A DNA stretch of 55,763 bases from Armatimonadota bacterium (GCA_020850315.1 JADZEY010000119.1:1-55763); one strand, 5' to 3'; shown: positions 43,272 through 52,430, counted from the stretch's first letter. Numbers and translations: made by a program. The notes: generated from the sequence alone by a model not told the origin.

Positions 43272-46200
43272 TTAACGAACAATCACCAACCGGGCAATTC
43301 GCTCTTCCCCGCCGAAGCGCACCCGCAGGTAGTAGGTTCCGGTTGCAATCCCCTGGATTGGAAGCGGCAGTTGCTGCGCCCCCGCCGGAAGATCGCTATC
43401 GAAGGGGCGAGCAATCTCATCCGTTACTGGGTTCAGCACCGATACCACCACACGCCCTGGGCTTGGAAGCTCAAGCCCCAGAGTGACTTCGTGATTGGCC
43501 GGGTTTGGAGTAAGGCTGGCGATACGGAACAGCGGGGAAAACTCCAACAAGCGATTGCCAATAGGTCCACAGAAGTCTATGATTTTCAGCGACCCATTGG
43601 TTACTGTGACCTCCCCATCAACACTATCAAGCGGGCTTACAATTCGCGCTGTGGCAACCGGGTTGGCAATCCGCAGCGGGGTCTGCTCCACACCGCCCAA
43701 CATCACCCGCCCCGCAAGGCTACCCAACACCCCCGACTTCGATAACGCCCCAGAATAGCGAAACATCACCACCCGCTCCCCCCCGCTTACCGAGTCGAAC
43801 CGTGCAGTTAGCACCCCAGGAAGCTGCGTGGTGAAGGATTCAGGAAAAAACAACCCTGCATCCCACCGCAGCTCTCCTTCCACCGTCACCACTGCGTCGG
43901 AAGGGGTGTTGACGGAATACCGAAGCGGCAATATTCCCCAATCCCCCACCTGCGCGGTTGTATCTGGGAAGGTGAGGCGCAGCTGCAGCCAAAGGTCACG
44001 CCGCCATTCGCCACGAACGGTAAACGTATCCACAGCAACGCATGGTGAGTCGGCAACGGCAACTCCGTTTGTTGTAAAACTTGCGGCGGCGGAGGATAGA
44101 TACTCCACCTGAATAGGAATCTGTTGACCAGCATCAACCTTGATAGGGAACTGCGGCGACACCACACGCAACCCGGGAATCGAGGGGTAGAAGGAAATGG
44201 AGCGAACCACCACCGGGACCCCGCCGCTGTTGCTAAGCAACGCCCCACCCACCGATAGCGAATCGTTCCGAACGCGCCCAAGATCAATATCACTATCCAC
44301 CGCAATGGATTGCGGAAGCATTGCCCCGCGCAGATGGAGCGTTTGCACCAGGCCGCATGGCTCGGCACGCAACTCAATGTTCCCGGCAAACTCCCCAATC
44401 CCGCTTGGCTGGAAGGTGACGGTGATTGGCGCGCTTTGCTCACCCGGCCCCAACGTCAACCGCGTTGGCACGGCTCCAACAGCAAACAAACCGCTGGTAA
44501 TCGTTAGGCTGGTGATGGTGTCACGAACCGCTCCGGTGTTGACGATGCGGAAGGTTTTGGTAAATGGAGCCTGGCACTGGGCGATTGCCCCGAACTCTAG
44601 AGTGTCGGTGCTGAAACCGATTCCCGCGCTGCGCTGCTCGCCCCACAACGGGATTGTTTTCACAAGGCCGCATGGCTCTGCGTACAGCCGAAGCGTGTCG
44701 GAATGGATGCCCGGCCCCGTTGGCTGGAAGGTCACGGTCACCGTTGCTGATTCCCCAACGCCAATGCTTGGCGCACTAAACCCCGACAGCATAAAGCTGC
44801 TGCCGGAAACCGTGGCCGAATCGAACTGGATGGGAAGAGTTCCAGTGCAAAAGATGCGGAGCGTCCGGGCTGTTGGCGGGTCGCAACCGCTTAGTGTCCC
44901 CAGGTTTAGCCATGGATCGGAAAGGCTTATGCCAACCGAATCCTTCCGTCCCGACAGCAGGACATCAACCACAGCACTGCCCGCAGCACTACTGTACACC
45001 TGTGCCGTTGCCATACGGTTTCCAACCCCTGTGGGAACAAACCGCATTGGCACAAGCAGTGTGGAGTCAGGGAGAATAGTTGTGGGATTGAACACCGCAT
45101 CAAAGATGAAATCGCTAGCATACGCCCCTTGCACCCGAACACTATCCACCCGCAATACCCCCTGCCCGGTGTTGCGGATGCTAACCATAAACGGCTGCGA
45201 TGATGGCGTTGAGCACGATAGCGGAGGAATATCTTGGGCATACGCCTCGATACGCGCCCCCCGCAACCGCTCGCCACGCAACGTAAGGGGAATCGGCGCA
45301 AGGCAAGGACCGATGGTAAACGTTCCAACCCCATTGTAGATGCCTGAGCTTCCCGGTGCAAAACGGATGGTTAGCCGCAACGTGTCGCCGGGCTGCACCG
45401 TTGCCGGAAGCGCGGGATCGGCAAGGGTGAAGGCTCCGGTGAACTCTGCTTTTGTCAAGGTCGCCGGGCCGGTTCCGGTGTTGACCAACATCACCTGCTC
45501 CGTTTTTGGCGTTCCCCCAGCATCCACCGTTGGGAAGGCCAGCGATGGTAGTGATAGCTGCACCCCCATGCTGTCGCGGTCAATGTGAATCGGGATTTGC
45601 AGCGGGCGGCCTGCGCTGGTTTTGGTGGTCAGCGTCAGCGTGCCATCGTAGGCCCCGTAGCGGGGAAGCGGAATCCGCAAACGCATCCAGCGGTTGGCAA
45701 ACTTTGCCATGAAGAAGGGGTAGCTTCCGGGCGTTACTACCTCGCCATTTATTCCACTGAACTCTCCGCTTATCACCTCCAACTCCCGCCCGCCAATGTT
45801 TTGCAGTTGGATAATGGTATCCAGATAATCATTGCAGGTGCGGGCCGTCAGATCATCGCTCCGGAGCGCGTCACGCACCAGAGTTCCTGCTGGGCTAGAG
45901 TAGGCATCGTAATGGCTGTAGCCAAAGGCTTGGGCGTTCACCGGAACGGACGATGTGATCTGGTGAACCCCGGCAAGGATGCTCACAATGGCGGTGACAT
46001 ACTTGCCATCGCCATGCGGAAGCCCGTAGCTGTCGAAGTCAATCGGCTTTCCATCCAGCCGGACGCTGGTGCGCCCAACTTTTGGGGCAGTCACCATCAG
46101 GTAGTGAGTGAATGGAACGAAGGCGGTATCGGGTTCGGGCCCCCCCTTGGGGTTGGAACGCAAGAAATAGCGGGGGAGCAGATATGGGGTCATCCACTGG

Positions 46201-47231
46201 TAGTTGGTGCTGAACAGGTCAATCGGGTTCAGCAACATCATGGAAGGATCGCTGTTGGGGCGGGCGGAATCGGCAATAAAATGGGTGGTGAACTGCGCTG
46301 CCATAATCGGCAAACTCCCCTCGATAATCACCGGCTCCTCGAACATAAACGTGTGTGCCTCACCCGATTTCAGCGTGGCAATCGGCAGGCCGTTGCGGCG
46401 CACCACGGTTCCGTTCTGCGAAGCCACCACTTTGTAGAATCCACGCGATTGCCCGGGCAACGGGCGTGCATAAAATCGGCGGCCCCAATCCACCACTGGG
46501 ATCATCTGCTCCATCATGGCGTTTTGCGCCCCGCCAACCCCTTCCGGCAAAAACGCGCCAGCGTGCCCGGAATAGACCACCACAGGTTTATCGCTGGTCA
46601 CTCGCGAGCCAGTGATATCAGTTTCCTCCAGCACTTTCGGTGTCACCTGATAGACCTCACCACGGTTCAGCGTTACGGCGTAGGTGAACGATGGAAGATT
46701 CCCGTTGGCAGTCACCACCGAAGGGGTGATGCGGACTTGGGTGTTATCCTCGGTAGCAACCACCGCAAACACACCGCCCAAGTTTGTTGCGCTTGGTGCC
46801 GATAGGGTGTAGTATTCATGGCCATAATCATAAATGGGGAATGCCATAAAATTATCGGTGACAAAATCGCCATCGCTGGTAAGGTTCACCGTCACCAAGC
46901 CACTGCTGGTGATCTGCAACGACCGTTTTGACTTCCCCTCCCCCGGCAACAGCATGATTCTGGTGCGGGAAATCAGGTAATCCCAGACTTCCCCCGGCAT
47001 CAGCGTCCGCGTTTCCGATTGGCCATTCTCGGTTTGCAGCACCGTCACGGTGCATTGCCCAACCGCCACAATGCTTGCCCGCAGGTAGTGGTTGCTGGCA
47101 GGGTAGGTTGCTGGCAGCGTCACAAAAAAGCGGCTGCCGCTGCTGGCGGTGTTGGTGGTTTGGGCGGTCCCCAGGAAAAGCGTGGCAAACAGAAGGGCAA
47201 TGCAAACGGGCAACAGCCGAATCACGTGCAT
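43272..47231 (-). CDS. Giant secreted protein: IgGFc-binding-like, ASH repeats, cohesin-like domain, T9SS sorting domain (copy 2)
   Basis: Starting at MHVIRLLPVCIALLFATLFL (signal peptide 1-24) gives 1319 residues; the frame is open to 47570 without meaningful sequence. The layout repeats that of copy 1: IgGFc-like region (about 25-400: FFVTLPATYPASNHYLRASI, GGVFAVVATEDNTQVRITPS, VTSDKPVVVYSGHAGAF); about six ASH repeats, many with paired Cys (PLSCST, IGPCLA, SGCDPP, AEPCGL twice, IAQCQA); a cohesin-like segment (DAVVTVEGELRWDAGLFFPE ... VVMFRYSGALSKSGVLGSLA); and a Por-type tail (SLTPNPANHEVTLGLELPSP to VIVR). It lies 161 bp upstream of copy 1, same strand. Overall identity between copies looks low, so the duplication is old. 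Confidence 0.87.
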   Translation of the reverse strand: MHVIRLLPVCIALLFATLFLGTAQTTNTASSGSRFFVTLPATYPASNHYLRASIVAVGQCTVTVLQTENGQSETRTLMPGEVWDYLISRTRIMLLPGEGKSKRSLQITSSGLVTVNLTSDGDFVTDNFMAFPIYDYGHEYYTLSAPSATNLGGVFAVVATEDNTQVRITPSVVTANGNLPSFTYAVTLNRGEVYQVTPKVLEETDITGSRVTSDKPVVVYSGHAGAFLPEGVGGAQNAMMEQMIPVVDWGRRFYARPLPGQSRGFYKVVASQNGTVVRRNGLPIATLKSGEAHTFMFEEPVIIEGSLPIMAAQFTTHFIADSARPNSDPSMMLLNPIDLFSTNYQWMTPYLLPRYFLRSNPKGGPEPDTAFVPFTHYLMVTAPKVGRTSVRLDGKPIDFDSYGLPHGDGKYVTAIVSILAGVHQITSSVPVNAQAFGYSHYDAYSSPAGTLVRDALRSDDLTARTCNDYLDTIIQLQNIGGRELEVISGEFSGINGEVVTPGSYPFFMAKFANRWMRLRIPLPRYGAYDGTLTLTTKTSAGRPLQIPIHIDRDSMGVQLSLPSLAFPTVDAGGTPKTEQVMLVNTGTGPATLTKAEFTGAFTLADPALPATVQPGDTLRLTIRFAPGSSGIYNGVGTFTIGPCLAPIPLTLRGERLRGARIEAYAQDIPPLSCSTPSSQPFMVSIRNTGQGVLRVDSVRVQGAYASDFIFDAVFNPTTILPDSTLLVPMRFVPTGVGNRMATAQVYSSAAGSAVVDVLLSGRKDSVGISLSDPWLNLGTLSGCDPPTARTLRIFCTGTLPIQFDSATVSGSSFMLSGFSAPSIGVGESATVTVTFQPTGPGIHSDTLRLYAEPCGLVKTIPLWGEQRSAGIGFSTDTLEFGAIAQCQAPFTKTFRIVNTGAVRDTITSLTITSGLFAVGAVPTRLTLGPGEQSAPITVTFQPSGIGEFAGNIELRAEPCGLVQTLHLRGAMLPQSIAVDSDIDLGRVRNDSLSVGGALLSNSGGVPVVVRSISFYPSIPGLRVVSPQFPIKVDAGQQIPIQVEYLSSAAASFTTNGVAVADSPCVAVDTFTVRGEWRRDLWLQLRLTFPDTTAQVGDWGILPLRYSVNTPSDAVVTVEGELRWDAGLFFPESFTTQLPGVLTARFDSVSGGERVVMFRYSGALSKSGVLGSLAGRVMLGGVEQTPLRIANPVATARIVSPLDSVDGEVTVTNGSLKIIDFCGPIGNRLLEFSPLFRIASLTPNPANHEVTLGLELPSPGRVVVSVLNPVTDEIARPFDSDLPAGAQQLPLPIQGIATGTYYLRVRFGGEERIARLVIVR

Positions 47232-47670
47232 GGAAGTCCGCACCGCGCCGTGGCGTGGTGTGCGACCGCTTGTTCCCGCTACGTGAAGGATTTCCTCGTT
47301 TGGCTTCGGGCTATCACCTGCGTGGCCCGCTTCACGCGCCACTTCCCCGGCCTTTGTGGAAAGGCCGCAGCGGTGCACGCAATGGAGCAAATGATTGGAG
47401 CCAACAGGCATGAAGATTCTGCGAAGTTGAGTAGTTGCAGCACTGGGGAGCGGGAACCTAACATTTTTCAGCATCGCGGCGCAACGGAAGGGGGGTGATT
47501 CGGGGAGTTGAGATGAAAAAAATCTGAGCAATGGAACATGCGATAGCCGATTGGGTTGTTGTTGTGGCACACTGGTTGCAGCACAATTTCAAACAATGAC
47601 CGTTGAAGCACCGGAAGTGTTACTACGGGCTTCTGGGAATTTTCACTTTTTTTCGGGAGGGGAGACGGGT
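47232..47670. other. Divergent intergenic region before the beta-barrel gene
   Basis: This 439-bp stretch lies between divergent genes. The leftward frame is open through most of it but gives no family resemblance. On the plus strand a run of T then cgggaggggagacgggt leads into the next gene. No repeat or RNA fold was identified; promoters for both directions should be here. Confidence 0.45.
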
Positions 47671-48306
47671 ATGAATCGTTTGTTCTTGCTTGCACTGCTC
47701 ACGCTCTTATTCTTCTGCATCAACACGCCCACAACATCGGCACAGGAGGCGGAGGAGAGCGAATGGTACGCTTCGGTTGGCGGCGGCACGGTGATCCCGA
47801 TTGCACCGCTAAAATTTGATGGCTTCCACATCACCGGATTTTCCTTGAATGGCTCACTGTTCGGTGGGGTGAACAAGTGGCTTTCGGCAGGGTTGTTTGT
47901 TGGCTACATGCAATTCCCCCACACTGGCAAAGCGTTGTCGTTCAAGGATCGTCTAGTACGCTGCATTGATGGCGGCACAAAATCGTTCTTCTCCTTCGGC
48001 ATGACCTTGCGTGGCGAACTCTACCAGCTGGCCCACTACCGTCTGTATGCTTCGGTGGATGCTGGGCTGACGGAGATGTCGCGCAGCAAAGCAACCTACA
48101 GCATGAACGGCATGGCCGAAGGAATGGCAATGTATGCCCCGGCAGCATCGGTGACAAATGAGTATGTGGCAGGGGTTATTGGGATTGAGTACCGGATGGA
48201 CTACCAGATGAGCGCAGTAATTGAAGCGGGCTACGGGCTGGGTTCCGATGGAGTCATCAGCAACCAGTTTGTGCCGGTGCGGGTGTTGGGGAAAGTGCGG
48301 TTGTAG
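47671..48306 (+). CDS. Outer-membrane beta-barrel protein, small
   Basis: The 211-residue protein has a signal peptide (MNRLFLLALLTLLFFCINTP to SAQ, cleavage near 25). The remainder shows alternating strands: WYASVGGGTVIPIAP, FSLNGSLFGGVNKWLSAGLF, KSFFSFGMTLRGELYQLAHY, AGVIGIEYRMDY, SAVIEAGYGLG and a final VRVLGKVRL. This fits an eight-stranded outer-membrane barrel. The start at 47671 has GGAGG and GGAG upstream, one of the few visible Shine-Dalgarno sites here. It is divergent from the giant secreted protein genes and ends at a bidirectional terminator. Confidence 0.75.
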   Translation: MNRLFLLALLTLLFFCINTPTTSAQEAEESEWYASVGGGTVIPIAPLKFDGFHITGFSLNGSLFGGVNKWLSAGLFVGYMQFPHTGKALSFKDRLVRCIDGGTKSFFSFGMTLRGELYQLAHYRLYASVDAGLTEMSRSKATYSMNGMAEGMAMYAPAASVTNEYVAGVIGIEYRMDYQMSAVIEAGYGLGSDGVISNQFVPVRVLGKVRL

Positions 48307-48326
48307 AACTACAGAGCTATGCAACA

Positions 48327-48358
48327 ACAAGGGGGTGCACCGAAGCGCACCCCCTTGT
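48327..48358. terminator. Bidirectional terminator
   Basis: acaagggggtgc (48327-48338) pairs perfectly with gcacccccttgt (48347-48358) around the 8-nt loop accgaagc, followed by gtttt. It lies between convergent stops at 48306 and 48363. Confidence 0.88.
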
Positions 48359-48362
48359 GTTT

Positions 48363-49112
48363 TCACCCTTGCTTGCCATGCCCGCGGGCTTGTTCCAGAA
48401 AGGCTTCGGCGGCCTGGCTGTACGGACTTTTGAAGGTTGTTGGCCAGTTCCCTTTGTCGCTCCAAAGCTTGTTCAAATTTTCCCGGATTCCGGGATCCCC
48501 TCCGGTGAACCCTCCAATCAACTCCTCCTGCCGCTGAATCAACTGCTGCGCTTCCTTGCTTGCGGGGTCCACCCCGTTGGCTGCGGCTTGCTCAATGTCG
48601 GCGATAAGTTGGCTCCACGCGTTCTGCCCCTCGGCAATGGTTTCTGGGGTGGCGCGTTCGGCAAGGGTTTGTAGCTGTTCTTGGGTGTAGTAGCTGTTCA
48701 CCCATTCGTTGTTTGTTGCCATGTTGATTACCTCAATGATCTTGGTGATTGTTTCCGAATCGGGTTCTGTTCCGGCCAGGGCAAGGTTTTCTGCCTGCCG
48801 AATTGCTTGGATTGCTTGCTCGATGTTCCGCTGTTGTTCTTCCAGCATCATCCGCTGCATCCTAAGCAATCCAGCAAGATCCACGGCTTGGCCATCTATC
48901 AGTTCCCGAATCTGTTGCAACGGAACGCCAATGAACTTCAGCGTGATGATCTGCTGCAACCGCACAAGGTCCAAATCGCCGTACAGGCGGTAGCCCGATT
49001 CGGTGTGGGCGCGTGGTTTCAGCAGCCCCAAGTGGTCGTAGTGGTGAAGCGTCCGGACGGTCACCCCTGCCAACTTGGCAAACTGGCGTACGCGATACGT
49101 GCGTTGGTTCAT
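48363..49112 (-). CDS. MerR-family regulator with TipAS effector domain
   Basis: The 249-residue protein has an N-terminal MerR winged helix (5-75: RVRQFAKLAGVTVRTLHHYD, HLGLLKP, GYRLY, LQQIITLKFIGVPLQQI), a coiled-coil dimer helix (about 78-112) and a C-terminal TipAS domain (about 130-245: YYTQEQLQTLAERATPE, WSQLIADIEQ, IRENLNKLWSD, YSQAAEAFLEQA). TipA-type regulators bind bulky ligands such as thiopeptide or other antibiotics and activate promoters with a 19-bp spacer. Exactly such a promoter with a dyad in the spacer lies upstream, so autoregulation is predicted. The divergent kmo gene could be a second target. Confidence 0.93.
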   Translation of the reverse strand: MNQRTYRVRQFAKLAGVTVRTLHHYDHLGLLKPRAHTESGYRLYGDLDLVRLQQIITLKFIGVPLQQIRELIDGQAVDLAGLLRMQRMMLEEQQRNIEQAIQAIRQAENLALAGTEPDSETITKIIEVINMATNNEWVNSYYTQEQLQTLAERATPETIAEGQNAWSQLIADIEQAAANGVDPASKEAQQLIQRQEELIGGFTGGDPGIRENLNKLWSDKGNWPTTFKSPYSQAAEAFLEQARGHGKQG

Positions 49113-49143
49113 CGGTAGTGTTCAATGGCGTTGTTGTGCGAAC

Positions 49144-49174
49144 AAGATACAGGCTAACGTCGCGTAAGGGTCAA
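49144..49174 (-). promoter_or_regulatory. MerR-type promoter and operator of the TipAS regulator
   Basis: On the minus strand TTGACC (49169-49174) and TATCTT (49144-49149) are separated by 19 bp, the stretched spacer typical of MerR-controlled promoters. The spacer holds the dyad ctaacg-tcg-cgtaag (49154-49168), symmetric except for one position in each half, similar to known TipA/Mta operators. The box is 31 bp before the ATG. Confidence 0.72.
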
Positions 49175-49304
49175 GGCTTGCGAATCAGGAATTTTGTGAG
49201 TGGATGTAGTTGCCCCCGTTCAAGTGTTGGGCGTTTCCACGAACTACCCCCATATTCGCCTTGCAAGTCCGTTGGTTCTTCCTTCCCTAATCCAAATCTC
49301 ACAG

Positions 49305-50639
49305 ATGTCCAATCACATTTCACTTCTTGGCGCGGGCTTAACCGGGCCGTTGCTTGCGGTCTGTCTGGCACGCCGTGGCTACACCGTAGATCTGTACGAA
49401 CGCCGCCCCGATATGCGTACCCAGGATGTTGGCGGTGGGCGCTCCATCAACCTTGCGCTCTCCACTCGCGGGCTTCGGGCGTTGGCGGCGGTGGGATTGC
49501 AGGATGAAGTGCTGGCCGATGCTATCCGAATGCCGGGCCGGATGATCCACGCCCTTGATGGAAGCCTTGATTTCCAACCCTACGGCAAAGAAGGGGAAGC
49601 AATTAACTCCATCTCGCGCGCGGGGCTGAACATCACCCTGCTGAACGCTGCCGAACGCGCAGGGGTTCGCATCCACTTCAACGCACGCTGCGAATCTGTC
49701 AGCCTGAAAGAACGGACGGCAACGCTGGTGAACGACCAAACCGGCCAACGAACAACCATTGCCCCCGAACGGCTGATTGCTGCCGATGGAGCAAACTCTT
49801 CGCTCCGCACAGCAATGGAGTCCGAGCTTCCCGGGTTCGATTCGCAGATTGAATGGCTGGAGCATGGATACAAGGAATTGGAGATTCCCCCGACCCCAGA
49901 TGGAGGCTTCTTGATGGAGCCAAACGCACTCCATATCTGGCCCCGGCATGAGTTCATGATGATCGCGCTGCCGAACCCGAACGGGACATTCACCTGCACG
50001 GTGTTTGCGGCGTTCGATGGCAACGATGGCTTCGATACCGTGCTGACTAACGATGACATCATGGGCTACTTCCAGCGGCATTTCCCCGATGCCATCCCAC
50101 TGATGCCGACGCTTCTGGAGGACTGGCAACGCAACCCGACCTCGCGGCTTGGAACGGTCTTCTGCGGCCCGTGGCACGTTGACGATTGGGGCCTGCTGAT
50201 TGGCGACGCAGCCCACGCCATTGTCCCCTTCTACGGGCAAGGGATGAACTGCTGTTTTGAAGATTGCTTTGTGATGGATACGCTGCTTGCCGAAAGCAAC
50301 GATTGGGGGAACATCATGCCGCAGTTCTACGCGCTGCGGAAACCAAACGCCGATGCGATTGCACGGCTTGCCGTGGCAAATTTCTTTGAGATGCGCTCGC
50401 GCGTGGTGGACCCAAACTACCTCCGCAAAAAATCTATCGAGACCCGTCTGCACAGCCTGTTCCCCGACCGCTGGATGCCGCTGTACAGCATGGTGACGTT
50501 CAGCACCATCGGCTATGCCGAAGCACTGCAACGCGCCAAGCAGCAGGACGCGTTGCTGGAGCGTGTGGGGTTCGATGCCGTTGAAGCAGCCTTGCAGGAA
50601 GGGAAGGAAGCAGCAGAAAAAACATTGTGGGAAGAATAG
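49305..50639 (+). CDS. kmo: Kynurenine 3-monooxygenase
   Basis: FAD- and NADPH-dependent hydroxylation of L-kynurenine in tryptophan breakdown and NAD synthesis. The 444-residue protein begins with ISLLGAGLTGPLLAVCLARR (GxGxxG at G9, G11, G14), the Kmo-specific GRSINLALSTRGLRAL (45-60), LIAADGANSSLR, and the second FAD motif LLIGDAAHAIVPFYGQGMNC, with CFEDC. The C-terminal part matches membrane-associating Kmo C-termini. The frame is open to 49200, but M at 49305 fits the FAD motif start. No other kynurenine-pathway gene is in the window. It is divergent from the MerR/TipAS gene across 192 bp. Confidence 0.95.
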   Translation: MSNHISLLGAGLTGPLLAVCLARRGYTVDLYERRPDMRTQDVGGGRSINLALSTRGLRALAAVGLQDEVLADAIRMPGRMIHALDGSLDFQPYGKEGEAINSISRAGLNITLLNAAERAGVRIHFNARCESVSLKERTATLVNDQTGQRTTIAPERLIAADGANSSLRTAMESELPGFDSQIEWLEHGYKELEIPPTPDGGFLMEPNALHIWPRHEFMMIALPNPNGTFTCTVFAAFDGNDGFDTVLTNDDIMGYFQRHFPDAIPLMPTLLEDWQRNPTSRLGTVFCGPWHVDDWGLLIGDAAHAIVPFYGQGMNCCFEDCFVMDTLLAESNDWGNIMPQFYALRKPNADAIARLAVANFFEMRSRVVDPNYLRKKSIETRLHSLFPDRWMPLYSMVTFSTIGYAEALQRAKQQDALLERVGFDAVEAALQEGKEAAEKTLWEE

Positions 50640-50954
50640 GCGCAGCTTTCAGTCTGCGCGTTGCGGCCACATCACCGCCCTCACCCCCACCCTCTCCCAA
50701 TCGGGTGATACTACCGTTTCCACAACATTCGTTCGCTAACATTCGTTCGCTGGGAGAGGGAGCCGAAGCCAAAATGATGGAGTGAAAGACTGGCGGGTGA
50801 GTAAGCTCACCCGCTTATGCCGAGCCTGCTCACCCGCTCATACTGAGCCTGTCGCAGCATTCTTGCAAGTGATTTCACTTCTCCCACTCCTCCCACTGGT
50901 AGAGTGAGCCAAAGCCGAAGAGTAAAAAGAACACATCGCTTCTTTGTTCATTTC
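50640..50954. repeat. Intergenic repeats (hairpin copy R3 and dispersed-repeat remnants)
   Basis: R3 (50678-50767) has the conserved arms ccctcacccccaccctctcc and tgggagagggagccgaagcc with an unrelated loop in which acattcgttcgct is repeated twice. At about 50790-50865 cacccgcttatgccgagcct and cacccgctcatactgagcct are tandem remnants, inverted relative to the repeat at 4480. No gene is seen. Confidence 0.75.
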
Positions 50955-52052
50955 TCACTTCCACCCCACGCGAAGCACCACCGCAAAATGATCGCTGGTT
51001 CCGCCGATGAAGAAATCCTCTCTGTAGGTGCGGAATGGCGGGCCGAACTCGGCATTGGTTTTCCCCTTTCGGTCGCGGAGGAAGCTGGGCGCAAAGACGG
51101 TTTCGGCGGTTTCGTACAGCACCAGACCGCTGTCGTCCAGCACCCCGGGCGAAAGAAGAATCTGGTCAATCACCTCCCAATCTTTTTTGTAGAAATAACT
51201 GCCAATCGCTCCTTCCTCCTGCACCGGTGCGGCGGTGTTCACCATCCGGTGTCCGAACGTTCCGCTGCCGCTGTAGGCGCGTGCGTCCAGCACATCGTGG
51301 ATGGAACGGTTGTTCGGTTCGTCGTTGAAATCCCCCATCATCACGATGTCGGCGTTGGGGTCAATCGCCCGTAGCGAGTCAATGATCCGCACGGCGGTTT
51401 CGGCGGCGGCAACCCGGCGCGGCTCCGATTCCTCTTCCCCCCCCAACCGCGACGGCCAGTGGTTCACCAGCACCGTAAAAGTTTTCCCCTGCCGCTGGAA
51501 TGTGGCCTCCATGATGTCGCGTGTGGGGCGGCCTGTTCCCAAATCAACGGTGTGCATGGTGGTTCGTACGTGCTTCAGTTCGGCAGCGCGGTACAGGATT
51601 CCAACATCTATTCCCCGCGTGTCCGGCGACTCGGCATGAACAATGGAGTATGTCCCCTTCGGAAGATATTCCTGGGTGAGTATCTCCAACACCCGCCGAT
51701 TTTCAATCTCGCACACACCAAGCAGATCGGGCCCCCGATACTCGTTCATGGCACGTATGGCGCGGGCAAGGTTTGCCATTTTCCGCTCCAGCCGTTCTTC
51801 GGTGAAGTTGTTCGTTCCGTTCGGGGTGAACTCATCATCTCCGGAATTTGTCGGGTCGTCTTCCGTGTCGAACAGATTCTCCAGATTGTAGAATGCGAAC
51901 GCCAGGTAGTTCTCCGGCGGGTTCGGAATAATGGATGAGCGTTGCTGCGCCTCCCCCTCCCCATTCGGCAGATGTTCCTGTGCGCGCGAATGGGTCTCCT
52001 GTCCGCTGCAAGCAGCAAGAGCGATAAGCAGAAGCGAAAAAAATGACGGCAT
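50955..52052 (-). CDS. Endonuclease/exonuclease/phosphatase (EEP) family lipoprotein
   Basis: Beginning at MPSFFSLLLIALAACSGQ the protein has 365 residues with lipobox LAAC (C15), so it should be a periplasm- or surface-facing lipoprotein; a start at 52073 adds 7 residues. The EEP core shows FYNLENLFDTEDD, CEIENRR (metal-binding Glu), RGIDVGILYR, NHWPSR, VMMGDFNDEPNN and a final TSDHFAVVL (catalytic Asp-His). Relatives hydrolyse nucleic acids, phospholipids or phosphoesters; the DNase I-like arrangement with NLENLFD is common in secreted nucleases of this phylum. Specificity is unknown. The gene is divergent from the TPR-LuxR gene across a repeat-filled region. Confidence 0.88.
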   Translation of the reverse strand: MPSFFSLLLIALAACSGQETHSRAQEHLPNGEGEAQQRSSIIPNPPENYLAFAFYNLENLFDTEDDPTNSGDDEFTPNGTNNFTEERLERKMANLARAIRAMNEYRGPDLLGVCEIENRRVLEILTQEYLPKGTYSIVHAESPDTRGIDVGILYRAAELKHVRTTMHTVDLGTGRPTRDIMEATFQRQGKTFTVLVNHWPSRLGGEEESEPRRVAAAETAVRIIDSLRAIDPNADIVMMGDFNDEPNNRSIHDVLDARAYSGSGTFGHRMVNTAAPVQEEGAIGSYFYKKDWEVIDQILLSPGVLDDSGLVLYETAETVFAPSFLRDRKGKTNAEFGPPFRTYREDFFIGGTSDHFAVVLRVGWK

Positions 52053-52140
52053 AGAGCAGATGGTCAAGTTCATGGCGTTTGTGTTGGCCGCAAGCTAACG
52101 GATAGGATGGAAAGGGTGAAGGATAAAGTGTGATGCTGGC

Positions 52141-52319
52141 CCTCACCCCAACCCTCTCCCAAGTTTGTGACGGTGCTGCTTCGGCTTGTTTGGTCGGTGG
52201 GAGAGGGAGCCGGAGGGGAAGAGTAGTGCTTTCGCTGCTGGCCCTCACCCAAGTTTGTGGCGGTGCTGCTTCGGCTTGTTTGGTCGGTGGAAGAGGGGGC
52301 CGGAGGGGAAGGAAAGGGG
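52141..52319. repeat. Tandem hairpin repeats R4 and R5
   Basis: R4 (52141-52219): ccctcaccccaaccctctcc, loop with acggtgctgcttcggcttgt, then tgggagagggagccggaggg. R5 (52243-52319) repeats the same core 90 bp later but has lost the ccaaccctctc part of its left arm. The loop differs from those of R1/R2 and R3 yet shares the word gtgctgcttcggct with minor changes. Confidence 0.85.
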
Positions 52320-52430
52320 AAACGGAGGGAGGAGTGCCGGGGGCGGAGTGCTTCAATCGCAACAACGAAATTTCCGGATACTATACTCGGGTGAAATGAA
52401 ATTGCGAACATTGGGCGTTGCCCTCATCTT

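Noticed and set aside
45585-46805. 406-codon plus-strand frame opposite giant protein copy 2
   Set aside because: Antisense of the IgGFc/ASH region, without domain signal.
49338-50531. 397-codon minus-strand frame opposite kmo
   Set aside because: The kmo reading has full FAD motifs; the opposite frame has none.
52141-52319. Hairpins R4/R5 as simple rho-independent terminators
   Set aside because: There is no U-tract, the loops are long, and copies occur between divergent as well as other gene orders.
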